Positions 1-8,737 of a DNA stretch of 64,000 nucleotides are shown piece by piece. The stretch spans positions 3,229,501-3,293,500 of the forward strand of contig NZ_CP058364.1 in NCBI RefSeq assembly GCF_013391805.1, given 5' to 3'. How positions within the stretch are numbered: the stretch's first letter is position 1; every line of letters starts with the position of its first letter. The translations under genes and the position numbers were made by a program. The notes below the pieces were generated by a model. That model was not told the origin of the DNA. It made no database searches and saw nothing but the letters and a program-made list of their open reading frames with translations. This stretch comes from Galbibacter sp. BG1 (GTDB lineage: Bacteria; Bacteroidota; Bacteroidia; Flavobacteriales; Flavobacteriaceae).

Positions 1-864
1 GCCTATGAAGAAATTGGCTTTGTGGCATTGAAAGGACACTTTCTTTCTGACCAACTAATAAACGATTTGTACAGTGAAATTAAGAAGTTCTTCGATTTGC
101 CGCAAGAGGTAAAAGACAAATATGAAATTGAAGGTATAGGCGGACAAAGAGGATACACTTCTTTTGGAAAAGAGCATGCAAAAGGGAGAAAGGAAGGCGA
201 TTTAAAAGAGTTTTGGCATTTTGGTCAATATGTAGAAGACGATCCGAAGCTGGAAGAGGAATATCCCGATAATGTGCAGGTGAAAGAGCTCCCTGACTTT
301 AATGCAGTAGGTAAAGAGACCTATCAACAACTGGAAAAAACAGCGAAATATGTGCTACGCGCACTGGCGTTGCATTTGGACTTGGAAGAAAACTACTTTG
401 ATAAATATATTAAAAATGGAAACTCCATTTTACGTCCTATTCACTACCCTCCTATTACAGAAGAACCTAAAAATGCGGTAAGAGCAGCAGCTCATGGGGA
501 TATCAACTTGATAACACTTTTAATGGGTGCCCAAGGAAGAGGACTCCAGGTTCAAAACCACAACGGGGAATGGATTGACGCTATTGCAGAGCCCGATGAA
601 TTAATGATCAATGTTGGGGACATGCTCTCCAGACATACCAATAACCGTTTGAAATCCACTATCCACCAAGTTATTAATCCGCCCAAAGAACTTTGGGGAA
701 CCTCCCGATATTCTGTTCCTTTCTTTATGCATCCTGTGAGTGATATGCCTTTGGATGTCCTGGAAAACTGTGTGGATGACGAGCACCCAAAATTATATGA
801 AGATATTACGGCAGGGGAATTTCTGCACGAAAGACTTATTGAACTTGGACTGATAAAAGCGTAA
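1..864 (+). CDS. Isopenicillin N synthase-family 2OG/Fe(II) oxygenase (5' end outside window)
   Basis: The reading frame is open from the first base (AYEEIGF precedes the GTG at 22), so the gene is cut by the window edge and GTG at 22 is not the real start. The 287 visible residues carry the oxygenase core: an HGD iron-binding motif near residue 165, a second His in TIHQV near 222, and an RYS motif that in this family contacts the co-substrate. Enzymes of this family are cytosolic, non-haem iron oxidases that usually use 2-oxoglutarate. The substrate cannot be told from sequence. The SUI1 gene starts two bases after the stop, so the two are probably co-transcribed. Confidence 0.85.
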   Translation, partial: AYEEIGFVALKGHFLSDQLINDLYSEIKKFFDLPQEVKDKYEIEGIGGQRGYTSFGKEHAKGRKEGDLKEFWHFGQYVEDDPKLEEEYPDNVQVKELPDFNAVGKETYQQLEKTAKYVLRALALHLDLEENYFDKYIKNGNSILRPIHYPPITEEPKNAVRAAAHGDINLITLLMGAQGRGLQVQNHNGEWIDAIAEPDELMINVGDMLSRHTNNRLKSTIHQVINPPKELWGTSRYSVPFFMHPVSDMPLDVLENCVDDEHPKLYEDITAGEFLHERLIELGLIKA

Positions 865-866
865 AG

Positions 867-1196
867 ATGGATTTACAAGATCAGCTAAAAAACCTATTTC
901 CAGAACACGAATTTAAAGAAGAACCCAAAGCTGAACCGGATGAAAATGCAGTTTGGCTGCAAGACGATCCTCTTTTATGTAAATATGAAAAAAGAAAAGG
1001 AAAGCCTATAACTATTATAGACGGCTACAATGGAGCAACCAAAGACTTTAAAATTTTGGCCAAGGAATTAAAAACGACCCTTGGCGTAGGCGGTTCTTTT
1101 AAAGACGATACCATCATCATTCAAGGGGATTATAGGGATCAAATCATGCAGTTGTTGAAGGACAAGGGCTTTAAAGTGAAAAGGGTTGGCGGTTAA
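867..1196 (+). CDS. SUI1/YciH-family translation initiation factor
   Basis: This 109-residue protein has the usual length for a bacterial eIF1 (SUI1) homologue. The last 70 residues form the SUI1 fold, recognisable from TIIDGYNG, the basic segment leading into GVGGSFKDD, and the closing IIIQGDYRDQI helix. The N-terminal 35 residues are acidic and look flexible. Eukaryotic SUI1 acts in start-codon selection on the small ribosomal subunit; the role of bacterial versions is poorly known. It follows the oxygenase gene by two bases. No terminator is obvious in the 243 bp that follow. Confidence 0.9.
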   Translation: MDLQDQLKNLFPEHEFKEEPKAEPDENAVWLQDDPLLCKYEKRKGKPITIIDGYNGATKDFKILAKELKTTLGVGGSFKDDTIIIQGDYRDQIMQLLKDKGFKVKRVGG

Positions 1197-1439
1197 TGCT
1201 TTAAGAGAATATTCAATGAGCTTTTTTTACGTTGACTATTCATATTTTCATCAAATATAAAGATGTTTTAGGCGTTAAGTATTTAACAGGTTTGTCCATT
1301 GCGTTGTATCTTATAATTAATACATTTACCAGTTGAACAGCATAAAAAAAATGATCACTGATTAATTAACCCCCACATTTAAGTGGATTAATCTTAAACT
1401 TTAATCCCGCTTAGATTGTAAACCAAATCTATAATTAAA

Positions 1440-2372
1440 ATGGCTAAAACACTTCATATTACAAACGGAGACAGTTTCACTTCAGTATTGAAAAAATTAA
1501 ATATTGGAGGCGATATTGTTACTTGGAGGGAGATGCTTTGCGAAGGTAAAACAATAAATGATGTTGGAAGTGAATCTTTTTGGAAACAACGTTACGATTA
1601 TTTGCACAAAGCTTACAAAATCACCAAGGATACCTTTATAAATAAAACCTTAAAAGAATACAGAAACCTCTGTAACCAAAAAAGTCAAGAAGAAATTGTT
1701 TTATGGTTTGAATACGATCTTTTTTGCCAAGTAAATATGATTGCCGTATTGAGCTGGCTAAAAAAACACCGTCCGCAAGCTGCTATTCATTTGGTTTGTT
1801 CTGGTGATGAAGACAGTTCCAATAAATTATACGCACTGACTGAGCTTTCTGAAGCTAAACTACTTGATTTATACAATAATAAGTTACCACTTAACAAAGA
1901 CGATATTGAGTATGCGGATTTTATTTGGCAATTGTATTGCGAAAACAATCCTATTCGTTTGCAAAATGCAATTCAACAGAATAAATCTCAATTAAATTAC
2001 TTATCGGCGGCAATGGAATCGCATTTACATAGGTTCCCTAGTTTAAAGAATGGTTTAAACGAACTGGAGAACCAAATGCTTCAAAAAACAATCAGTAAAA
2101 AACCAAAAACCAAAGAAGAAATTATTTCAGAAATGCTGAAAGACCAAGGGATTTATGGTTTTGGAGACATGCAATACAACAAGATGGCCAATAACCTACG
2201 TCCGCTATATCGATCTTTTAATCCCGCTAAACTCACGAAAACTGGTATTAAAGTGGCTGAAAAAGCAGAAAATTATTATCCTAATATAAAAAGCGATCAA
2301 GAATATTTAGGAGGAACCCCCAAATATTCTTTTTTATTTGTAGAAGATTCTGCACAACTTTTAAAGCTGTAA
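1440..2372 (+). CDS. DUF1835 domain-containing protein
   Basis: This 310-residue cytosolic protein begins with the DUF1835 signature (LHITNGDSF, then GGDIVTWREMLCEG), which covers about the first 125 residues. The rest is helical and matches the C-terminal half usual in this family. There is no signal peptide or membrane segment. The function of DUF1835 proteins is not established. The ATG at 1440 fits the family N-terminus. The nucleoside phosphorylase starts one base after the stop, which suggests one transcript and possibly a shared role, though no reaction can be inferred. Confidence 0.85.
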   Translation: MAKTLHITNGDSFTSVLKKLNIGGDIVTWREMLCEGKTINDVGSESFWKQRYDYLHKAYKITKDTFINKTLKEYRNLCNQKSQEEIVLWFEYDLFCQVNMIAVLSWLKKHRPQAAIHLVCSGDEDSSNKLYALTELSEAKLLDLYNNKLPLNKDDIEYADFIWQLYCENNPIRLQNAIQQNKSQLNYLSAAMESHLHRFPSLKNGLNELENQMLQKTISKKPKTKEEIISEMLKDQGIYGFGDMQYNKMANNLRPLYRSFNPAKLTKTGIKVAEKAENYYPNIKSDQEYLGGTPKYSFLFVEDSAQLLKL

Positions 2373-2373
2373 A

Positions 2374-3249
2374 ATGACAAAAATAGCAGATTCGGAGCTC
2401 ATTCTAAATGAAGATGGAAGCATCTATCATTTAAACTTACTACCTGAAGATATTGCAGATATTATAATAATCGTAGGCGATCCCGATAGGGTTGCAAAAG
2501 TTTCGCAATATTTTGATCGTATTGAACTTAAAAAAGGGAAAAGGGAGTTTAAAACCCATACAGGTTATCTCAATAACAAACGTATTTCTGTAATTTCTAC
2601 GGGCATTGGAACAGATAATATCGATATTGTTTTCAATGAATTGGATGCGCTGGTAAACATCGATTTCGAGAATCGAACTATAAAAAAGGAATTAAAATCG
2701 CTTGATATTATTCGTATTGGAACTACGGGATCGCTTCAACCGGAAATTAAAGTAGACGATTTTTTAATGAGTGAATATGCAGTTGGTTTCGATAGCCTCC
2801 TTCATTTTTACAATAGTGAGCACATTCAGCACAAAAACATTCAACAGGCATTGATGCAGCATACCAATTGGTTTAAGGAAAAGTCCACTCCCTACGTGGT
2901 AGAATTTGATAAGGACTTAGGGGGAAAATTACTTTCAGAAGGAATCCATAAAGGTTTTACAGCTACCAACGTTGGTTTTTACGGTCCGCAATCGCGTAAA
3001 CTAAGATTGGATATTCAAGATCCTGCATTAAACGATAAATTGGCTTCTTTTAATTTTAACGGACTTAAAGTAACGAATTTGGAAATGGAGACTGCTGGAA
3101 TTTATGGGTTGGCGAAACTTTTAGGACATCGTGCAATTTCTATGAATTGCATTTTGGCGAATCGCCCCAATGGTAATTTTTCTAAAAATCCAGAGGCTGC
3201 CACCCAGAAGCTTATTGAATATACCCTTAATAAAATAAGTGAGTTTTAA
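2374..3249 (+). CDS. Nucleoside phosphorylase (uridine/purine phosphorylase family)
   Basis: The 291-residue protein has the landmarks of the PNP/UDP phosphorylase superfamily: GDPDRV (phosphate binding, near residue 33), TGIGTDN, IRIGTTGSLQ and the ribose-contacting LEMETAGIYG near 240. Enzymes of this family split nucleosides with phosphate into a base and ribose-1-phosphate for salvage in the cytosol. The base cannot be assigned; the flavobacterial type is usually annotated only as nucleoside phosphorylase. It lies one base after the DUF1835 gene and is probably translated from the same message. Confidence 0.88.
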   Translation: MTKIADSELILNEDGSIYHLNLLPEDIADIIIIVGDPDRVAKVSQYFDRIELKKGKREFKTHTGYLNNKRISVISTGIGTDNIDIVFNELDALVNIDFENRTIKKELKSLDIIRIGTTGSLQPEIKVDDFLMSEYAVGFDSLLHFYNSEHIQHKNIQQALMQHTNWFKEKSTPYVVEFDKDLGGKLLSEGIHKGFTATNVGFYGPQSRKLRLDIQDPALNDKLASFNFNGLKVTNLEMETAGIYGLAKLLGHRAISMNCILANRPNGNFSKNPEAATQKLIEYTLNKISEF

Positions 3250-3354
3250 TTTCATTTTTTTAGCTTTGAAATTAGTTGCCACTGCTTAATTTCCGCAAAT
3301 TATAGATGAATTATTTCTCAGGACATGTTCGTGGTAACTTTTAAATGGTTTTAG

Positions 3355-4206
3355 ATGAAAAAAATAAATATTGTAGGAGTCCCAGAACATTTTAACCTTC
3401 CATGGCATTTAGCTATTGAAGATGGTGCTTTCCATGATCGTGGAATTGATTTAAATTGGACCGATATTCCTGAGGGTACCGGAAGAATGTGCCAAATGCT
3501 TCGCGATGGGGAAACCGATATCGCCATAATCTTAACTGAAGGTTTGGTAAAAGATATTGTAGCAGGAAATCCATCTAAAATCGTTCAGGTATTTGTGCAA
3601 TCACCTTTATACTGGGGTGTTCATGTAGGCAGTTCTTCTGCGTACAGAAATATGGAAGATCTAAAAGGTAAAAAAGCGGCCATATCGCGTTTCGGAAGCG
3701 GCAGCCATTTAATGGCTTATATAAATGCAGATAACCAAGGCTGGGATTACAGCGATCTTAAGTTTGAGGTAGTAAATAATATAGATGGAGCTATAGAAGT
3801 CCTCACAGAGGGAACAGCAGACTATTTTATGTGGGAACATTTTACCACCAAACCCATAGTGGATAAAGGGATATTTAGAAGAATTGACGATTGCCCTACT
3901 CCATGGCCGTGTTTTGTAATTGCTGTTCGTGATGAAGTTTTAAGCAAGAACAGTTCCGTTATTAAGCATGTCTTAGAAGTAATTAATATTTACACAGCGG
4001 ATTTTAAGGATATCCCTAGTATCGACCGTATGTTATCCAACAGGTACGAGCAAAAAATAGTAGATATACAGGAGTGGCTTTCCATCACCAGGTGGAGCCA
4101 AGAAAACATAACTCCCATAACTGTTAAGAATATTCAAGATCAATTAGCGAAGCTTAATATTATTGAAAGCAGCCTGCCATACTCCAAAATTGTTACCAAC
4201 GTATAG
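3355..4206 (+). CDS. Orphan substrate-binding-fold protein (NMT1/SBP-like)
   Basis: The 283 residues read like a type II periplasmic binding fold: IVGVPEHFNLPWHLA, GTGRMCQMLRDGETDIAI and LKGKKAAISRFGSGSHLM are typical of NMT1/SsuA-like proteins. There is no signal peptide or lipobox, and no permease or ATPase gene lies nearby, so it is probably cytosolic and not part of a classical ABC importer. The ligand is unknown. The last 14 bases overlap the 3' end of the convergent ung gene, so the two messages are antisense to each other at their ends. Confidence 0.75.
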   Translation: MKKINIVGVPEHFNLPWHLAIEDGAFHDRGIDLNWTDIPEGTGRMCQMLRDGETDIAIILTEGLVKDIVAGNPSKIVQVFVQSPLYWGVHVGSSSAYRNMEDLKGKKAAISRFGSGSHLMAYINADNQGWDYSDLKFEVVNNIDGAIEVLTEGTADYFMWEHFTTKPIVDKGIFRRIDDCPTPWPCFVIAVRDEVLSKNSSVIKHVLEVINIYTADFKDIPSIDRMLSNRYEQKIVDIQEWLSITRWSQENITPITVKNIQDQLAKLNIIESSLPYSKIVTNV

Positions 4207-4858
4207 GCTCTTTATTATCTTTTACCAAAATAGCGTTGCATTTGCTAAAATGGTTGTTGCCAAACCAATACCCTCTATTCGCACTCAAGGGAGATGGGTG
4301 TCCGGTTGTTAATATATGATGTTTGCTACCGTCGATCAGTTTTACCTTTTTCTTGGCAAAACCTCCCCACAATAAAAAAACGACATTTTCTTTTTCTTCT
4401 GAAACCTTTCTAATAGCAGCATCTGTAAACGTTTCCCATCCTTTGTTTTGGTGACTTCCCGCCTGGTGGGCCCTTACGGTAAGGGTAGCGTTGAGAAGCA
4501 ACACCCCCTGCTCTGCCCATGGCTCTAAATTGCCGCTTTTTGGATATGGTTTTCCCACATCTTTTTCTAATTCCTTAAAGATATTGATCAACGATGGTGG
4601 ATGCGGCACACCGTCTTTTACAGAAAAGCATAGTCCATTTGCTTGATTCGGACCGTGATAAGGATCTTGACCAATGATGACAACCTTAAGTTTATCGAAG
4701 GTGCAATGATCGAATGCTGAAAAGATTTTGTTCCCCGGCGGATAACATGTATGGTTTTTATATTCCTGTTTTACAAAGGAAGTGAGTTCCAAAAAATAAG
4801 GCTTTTCAAATTCTTCCTTTAAACGATCTTTCCAGCTGCTTTCTATCGCTACATTCAT
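4193..4858 (-). CDS. ung: Uracil-DNA glycosylase
   Basis: Family 1 uracil-DNA glycosylase, 221 residues, the normal length. The catalytic water-activating motif GQDPYHG (Asp within it) is near residue 61-67, and the DNA-intercalating loop HPSPLSANRG is near 186. The enzyme removes uracil that arises from cytosine deamination or dUMP incorporation and so starts base excision repair. It starts at ATG 4858, and the 230 bp upstream are shared with the divergent mutS2 gene. Its 3' end overlaps the convergent binding-protein gene by 14 bp. Confidence 0.97.
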   Translation of the reverse strand: MNVAIESSWKDRLKEEFEKPYFLELTSFVKQEYKNHTCYPPGNKIFSAFDHCTFDKLKVVIIGQDPYHGPNQANGLCFSVKDGVPHPPSLINIFKELEKDVGKPYPKSGNLEPWAEQGVLLLNATLTVRAHQAGSHQNKGWETFTDAAIRKVSEEKENVVFLLWGGFAKKKVKLIDGSKHHILTTGHPSPLSANRGYWFGNNHFSKCNAILVKDNKEPIRW

Positions 4859-5050
4859 AAATATTCTTTTGTTATACTGACAATGATTTTCAAAAATAAT
4901 TCAAAAAAAGATACTTTAAACCCTTGGAATTCTTCTGAAAAGAGTAAAGATACTTGTTTCATTTCAGTATAAAAATTGCAGAATATCAATTCTTGCCATG
5001 GAATCATCATATGAATTAAAACATACCCCTGATAAATCCAAATTAGTACG

Positions 5051-5058
5051 TAAATTTG
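5051..5058 (+). promoter_or_regulatory. Candidate -7 promoter element of mutS2
   Basis: TAAATTTG matches the Bacteroidetes -7 consensus TAnnTTTG, 31 bp before the ATG at 5089. No clear -33 TTTG is seen. The element overlaps the in-frame TTG at 5056, which argues against that TTG as the start. Confidence 0.5.
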
Positions 5059-5088
5059 CGTGCATTAAAAGATTGGGAGTCATTATTT

Positions 5089-7263
5089 ATGAATAAAATA
5101 CATACAAAAACACTTCAAGACCTTGAATTTTCTAAAGTACTTCAGCAAGTTTCAGAATTATGCAGTACGGATTTGGGGAAAGAAAGTGCCTTACAAATTA
5201 TTCCATACCGCAAAAGAGAAGAACTTTTAGATGCTTTAAATCTAACCAAAGAGTATTTGGCTTCTTTTGAAAACAACAACAGCATTCCCAATCATTATTT
5301 TGAAGCTATTTCCAAAGAAATTCAGCTTTTAAAGATTGAAAATACGCTTATTGAGATTGAAGGTTTTAGAAAAATCGCCTCTATATCTGCAACTACCAAT
5401 GGGCATATTCTTTTTTATAAGAAATTTCACGAATACTATCCTACCCTGCATAAAAAAGCTCAAGAGATAGAATTCACCAAGGAAATTCAACAAAAAATCG
5501 ACGAAGTCATCGATAGGTTTGGAGATATAAAAGATGATGCATCGGAAACGCTCTATCGGTTACGGAAACAAATAAACCAGGTTCGCTCTAAAATCAATCA
5601 AAGTTTTGCCGGAGCTTTAAGTACATATTCATCTGCGGGATTATTGGATGATATTCGGGAGAGTGTTATCGATAACCGTCGTGTATTAGCGGTAAAAGCC
5701 ATGTATAGACGCCGGGTTAAAGGTTCGATCATGGGGAATTCCAAAACCGGTAGCATTGTTTATATCGAGCCAGAAGCAACACGAAATTACAATAGGGATC
5801 TAAACAATCTGGAATATGAGGAGAAAGAAGAGGTTCAAAAAATACTAAAGGATCTTACCAATTTCTTGCGTCCTTTCCGCCCTTTGTTAATCGATTACCA
5901 AAATTTCCTTACGTTGATCGATACGGTGGCTGCCAAAGCGAAATATGCCAATAAAATGCAGGCGCTATTGCCAAAACTGAATGAAGAACGACATTTTAGG
6001 TTGATTGATGCCTACCATCCCCTACTCTTTTTAACCAATAAAGCAAAAGGAGCTAAAACCTATCCGCAGACAATAGAACTGCATCAGGAAAATAGAATTA
6101 TTGTGATTTCCGGGCCCAACGCGGGCGGTAAAAGTATAACGCTAAAGACTGTAGGGTTATTACAGGTAATGCTTCAAAGTGGAATGTTGGTTCCAGTTCA
6201 TGAACGCAGTGAAATGTGCCTGTTCGATAATGTATTAACGGATATTGGGGACAATCAATCCATTGAAAATCACTTAAGCACCTATAGCTATCGCTTAAAA
6301 AACATGAATTATTTTCTTAGGAAATGCGATAACAAAACTCTTTTCCTTATCGATGAATTTGGAACAGGGAGTGATCCTGAACTTGGGGGAGCGCTTGCTG
6401 AAACCTTTTTAGAAGTATTTTATGAGCGGGAAGCCTTTGGAATCATCACCACACATTATGCCAACCTAAAGATGCTAGCCAACGAATTGCCTCACGCCAC
6501 CAATGCCAACATGCGATTTGACAGCAAAACCTTAGAACCTGTTTTTAAGTTGGTTTTAGGGGAAGCTGGTAGTTCATTTACTTTTGAAGTGGCACAAAAA
6601 AATGGTATTCCCTACAGCCTCATCAATAAAGCCAAAAAGAAGATAGAACGAGGTAAAGTTCGTTTTGATGCTACCATTGCTAAGTTGCAAAAAGAGCGTA
6701 TTAAAATGGACAAAACTTCCACACAACTGCGGGAAGAGGAAGTAAAGGCCAGGGACGAAGCTAAACGCTTGGAGGAACTCAATACCAAGATCAAGGCGAA
6801 ACTAGAGAACTATCAGCAGTTATACGATCATAACCAACGAATGATTTATCTTGGAAATAAAATCAATGATATTTCAGAAAAATATTTTATCAATAAAAAG
6901 AAAAGACCTTTAATTTCTGAGTTTTTAAGAATTGTTGAAACCGAAAATTCCAAACGCACCAAAGAAACTGCAGCAAAGAAGAAAGAAGAACGTGCGAAGA
7001 AAAAGGCGGTAGAGGCTGAAGTTCAGAAAGAGGTAAATGTAATCCGAAAGAAAAAGAAAAAAGAAAAAGCAGAAAAACCTAAAGAACCCGAAAAGCCCAA
7101 ACCGGTATTAAAGGTTGGAGATCGCGTTCGGTTGACCGATAGTAAATCTGTGGGAAGTATTGATACCATTGAAAAAAACAAGGCTATTGTAAACTACGGT
7201 ATGTTTACCACCAGCGTAAGTCTAGATCAATTGGAACTTGTGGAAGCCAAAAAGAAGAAATAA
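5089..7263 (+). CDS. mutS2: MutS2-type DNA mismatch/recombination ATPase without Smr domain
   Basis: Read from ATG 5089 this is a 724-residue MutS2-family protein. It has a helical core and clamp region, Walker A GPNAGGKS near residue 341, Walker B LFLIDEFGTGSDPE near 420 and the THYANLK His-loop. A long charged coiled coil follows at roughly 515-640, rich in Lys and Glu. It ends in a KOW-like barrel (VGDRVRLTDSKSVGSI). The Smr nuclease domain that closes many MutS2 proteins is absent; I believe this is usual in flavobacteria. MutS2 proteins suppress recombination or act on stalled ribosomes, depending on species. An in-frame TTG at 5056 is rejected because it lies in the -7 element. Confidence 0.92.
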   Translation: MNKIHTKTLQDLEFSKVLQQVSELCSTDLGKESALQIIPYRKREELLDALNLTKEYLASFENNNSIPNHYFEAISKEIQLLKIENTLIEIEGFRKIASISATTNGHILFYKKFHEYYPTLHKKAQEIEFTKEIQQKIDEVIDRFGDIKDDASETLYRLRKQINQVRSKINQSFAGALSTYSSAGLLDDIRESVIDNRRVLAVKAMYRRRVKGSIMGNSKTGSIVYIEPEATRNYNRDLNNLEYEEKEEVQKILKDLTNFLRPFRPLLIDYQNFLTLIDTVAAKAKYANKMQALLPKLNEERHFRLIDAYHPLLFLTNKAKGAKTYPQTIELHQENRIIVISGPNAGGKSITLKTVGLLQVMLQSGMLVPVHERSEMCLFDNVLTDIGDNQSIENHLSTYSYRLKNMNYFLRKCDNKTLFLIDEFGTGSDPELGGALAETFLEVFYEREAFGIITTHYANLKMLANELPHATNANMRFDSKTLEPVFKLVLGEAGSSFTFEVAQKNGIPYSLINKAKKKIERGKVRFDATIAKLQKERIKMDKTSTQLREEEVKARDEAKRLEELNTKIKAKLENYQQLYDHNQRMIYLGNKINDISEKYFINKKKRPLISEFLRIVETENSKRTKETAAKKKEERAKKKAVEAEVQKEVNVIRKKKKKEKAEKPKEPEKPKPVLKVGDRVRLTDSKSVGSIDTIEKNKAIVNYGMFTTSVSLDQLELVEAKKKK

Positions 7264-7265
7264 AG

Positions 7266-8663
7266 TCAGAGTTTAGCCTTTATGATTTCTTGATGCACCT
7301 TTTTCCCATCCACGTCATAATGGGTAAAAATTGCGGTTGGTACATTGTCTTTCCTTAAAATTTTTGTAGTCAAAAATCCGCCTTTTACCCTTAAAAAGCG
7401 GTGTTCTGGTCTCTTATCCTCAGGGTTCCAGCCTTGAGCATGTTCATCGGATGAAGGCCCCTGACTAATCTCCCATAATCTGGTTTGTTCATCTTTAGAG
7501 ACATATTGCCAATGTCTATCCCCATTAATAACAATTACATTATTTGTTGCTAAGAAATCTCGTAACATATCTCCCTCTGCTTCAAAAAGCGTGTTTGCAT
7601 GGTTGTCTTTTTTACCACTGCTTCTGTCTGGTCCTACTATTGGAGTTGGCGATACCAATATTTTAAAAGATGCTTTGGATTTAAGAATAGTTTCTTTAAA
7701 CCAAAGAATTTGTGCTGTACCCCAAATAGAAGGATTTGGAGCATTTGGATCTGTTCGGTACTCCCTGTTTTCAACAAACCAAAGTTGCAGGTCCTTTCCC
7801 CATTGTACAGTGCGATATGGTTTGCCTTCTATGGGAACTTGTTCACGCCAAATTTTTAGTCCGTCTTCATAGCTCAAATCCCCAAAAGGCGAAGAAAAAG
7901 GAGTAGCATCATCCTTTAAGAGATCGTGATCATCTTTTTGCTGATAAATTGGTGTTTGCCTTAAAAAGTCCCGTAGGGAAGGCCAAGCGTTCATTGCATG
8001 CCATTTGTGTCTTGCCAACTCTACATTTGTAGCCATTGGCCCGGGTTTATCGTAATAAATGTAATCTCCTGTTTGGCAATGGAAGTCAGGTGCTAAACTT
8101 TCCATACTGTCATAAATTTTAAAACCTCGCTCGGCATCATCGTAAGACCAAAAATACTGGCAAGTTGAGGAAGTAAAAAACACCGAAGTGATTTCATCGG
8201 GCTTCGGAGCAGTTCTAAATCTACCTTCTACTTTAGAAACGATAGATGTAAGATTCTTTCTACCTAAAATTTCCACAGCATATATGGTATTTGACGAAAG
8301 TTCAGAAAAAACTTTTTTCAATGTAAAATCGCTATCCCCAGCAACAGCTTCCCATTCCGTTGCTATAGTATCTTTAGGTGACTTCAATAAAATCTTGACT
8401 TCACCACTCGTACCTACTACCGCCCCATCCATTTTGGAAACTTCCATGTTATCGTCAAAGTCTATTGGGGGTCGGAACGGTGGCGGCCCCTGTTTGTGTT
8501 GAATTTTAACCGGCTTATTGGATTTATTCAAACGAACTAAAACTATCGCTGAAGAACTAGTTACCTCACCAATTTTAAATCCAGTTGTAAAATAAACTTT
8601 ACTTTCTTGTGCATTTCCACAAAGGTGAAAAACAAAAAAACAGAATATAAAAATGATCCTCAT
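7266..8663 (-). CDS. PhoD-like alkaline phosphatase (secreted)
   Basis: This 465-residue protein starts with a signal peptide (hydrophobic residues 3-16, cleavage probably near CGNA/QES). A beta-sandwich N-domain, about residues 25-150, precedes the PhoD metallophosphatase domain. Metal-binding motifs are visible: QTGDYIYYD near 200, DDHDLLKD near 245 and NGDRHW near 385. PhoD enzymes are exported phosphodi/monoesterases that use Ca and Fe and release phosphate. The order and spacing fit the family. It converges on mutS2 with only two bases between stops. No PHO-box-like signal could be recognised. Confidence 0.85.
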   Translation of the reverse strand: MRIIFIFCFFVFHLCGNAQESKVYFTTGFKIGEVTSSSAIVLVRLNKSNKPVKIQHKQGPPPFRPPIDFDDNMEVSKMDGAVVGTSGEVKILLKSPKDTIATEWEAVAGDSDFTLKKVFSELSSNTIYAVEILGRKNLTSIVSKVEGRFRTAPKPDEITSVFFTSSTCQYFWSYDDAERGFKIYDSMESLAPDFHCQTGDYIYYDKPGPMATNVELARHKWHAMNAWPSLRDFLRQTPIYQQKDDHDLLKDDATPFSSPFGDLSYEDGLKIWREQVPIEGKPYRTVQWGKDLQLWFVENREYRTDPNAPNPSIWGTAQILWFKETILKSKASFKILVSPTPIVGPDRSSGKKDNHANTLFEAEGDMLRDFLATNNVIVINGDRHWQYVSKDEQTRLWEISQGPSSDEHAQGWNPEDKRPEHRFLRVKGGFLTTKILRKDNVPTAIFTHYDVDGKKVHQEIIKAKL

Positions 8664-8737
8664 AGAAGTTGGTGAATATTGGAAAACTAAAGTTAATGAA
8701 ATTTATATTCCACAAGTTCCTTTTTCAAAAAAGGTCA

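Noticed and set aside
5056-5088. Upstream TTG start of mutS2
   Set aside because: It lies within the TAAATTTG promoter element, and the family N-terminus begins at ATG 5089.
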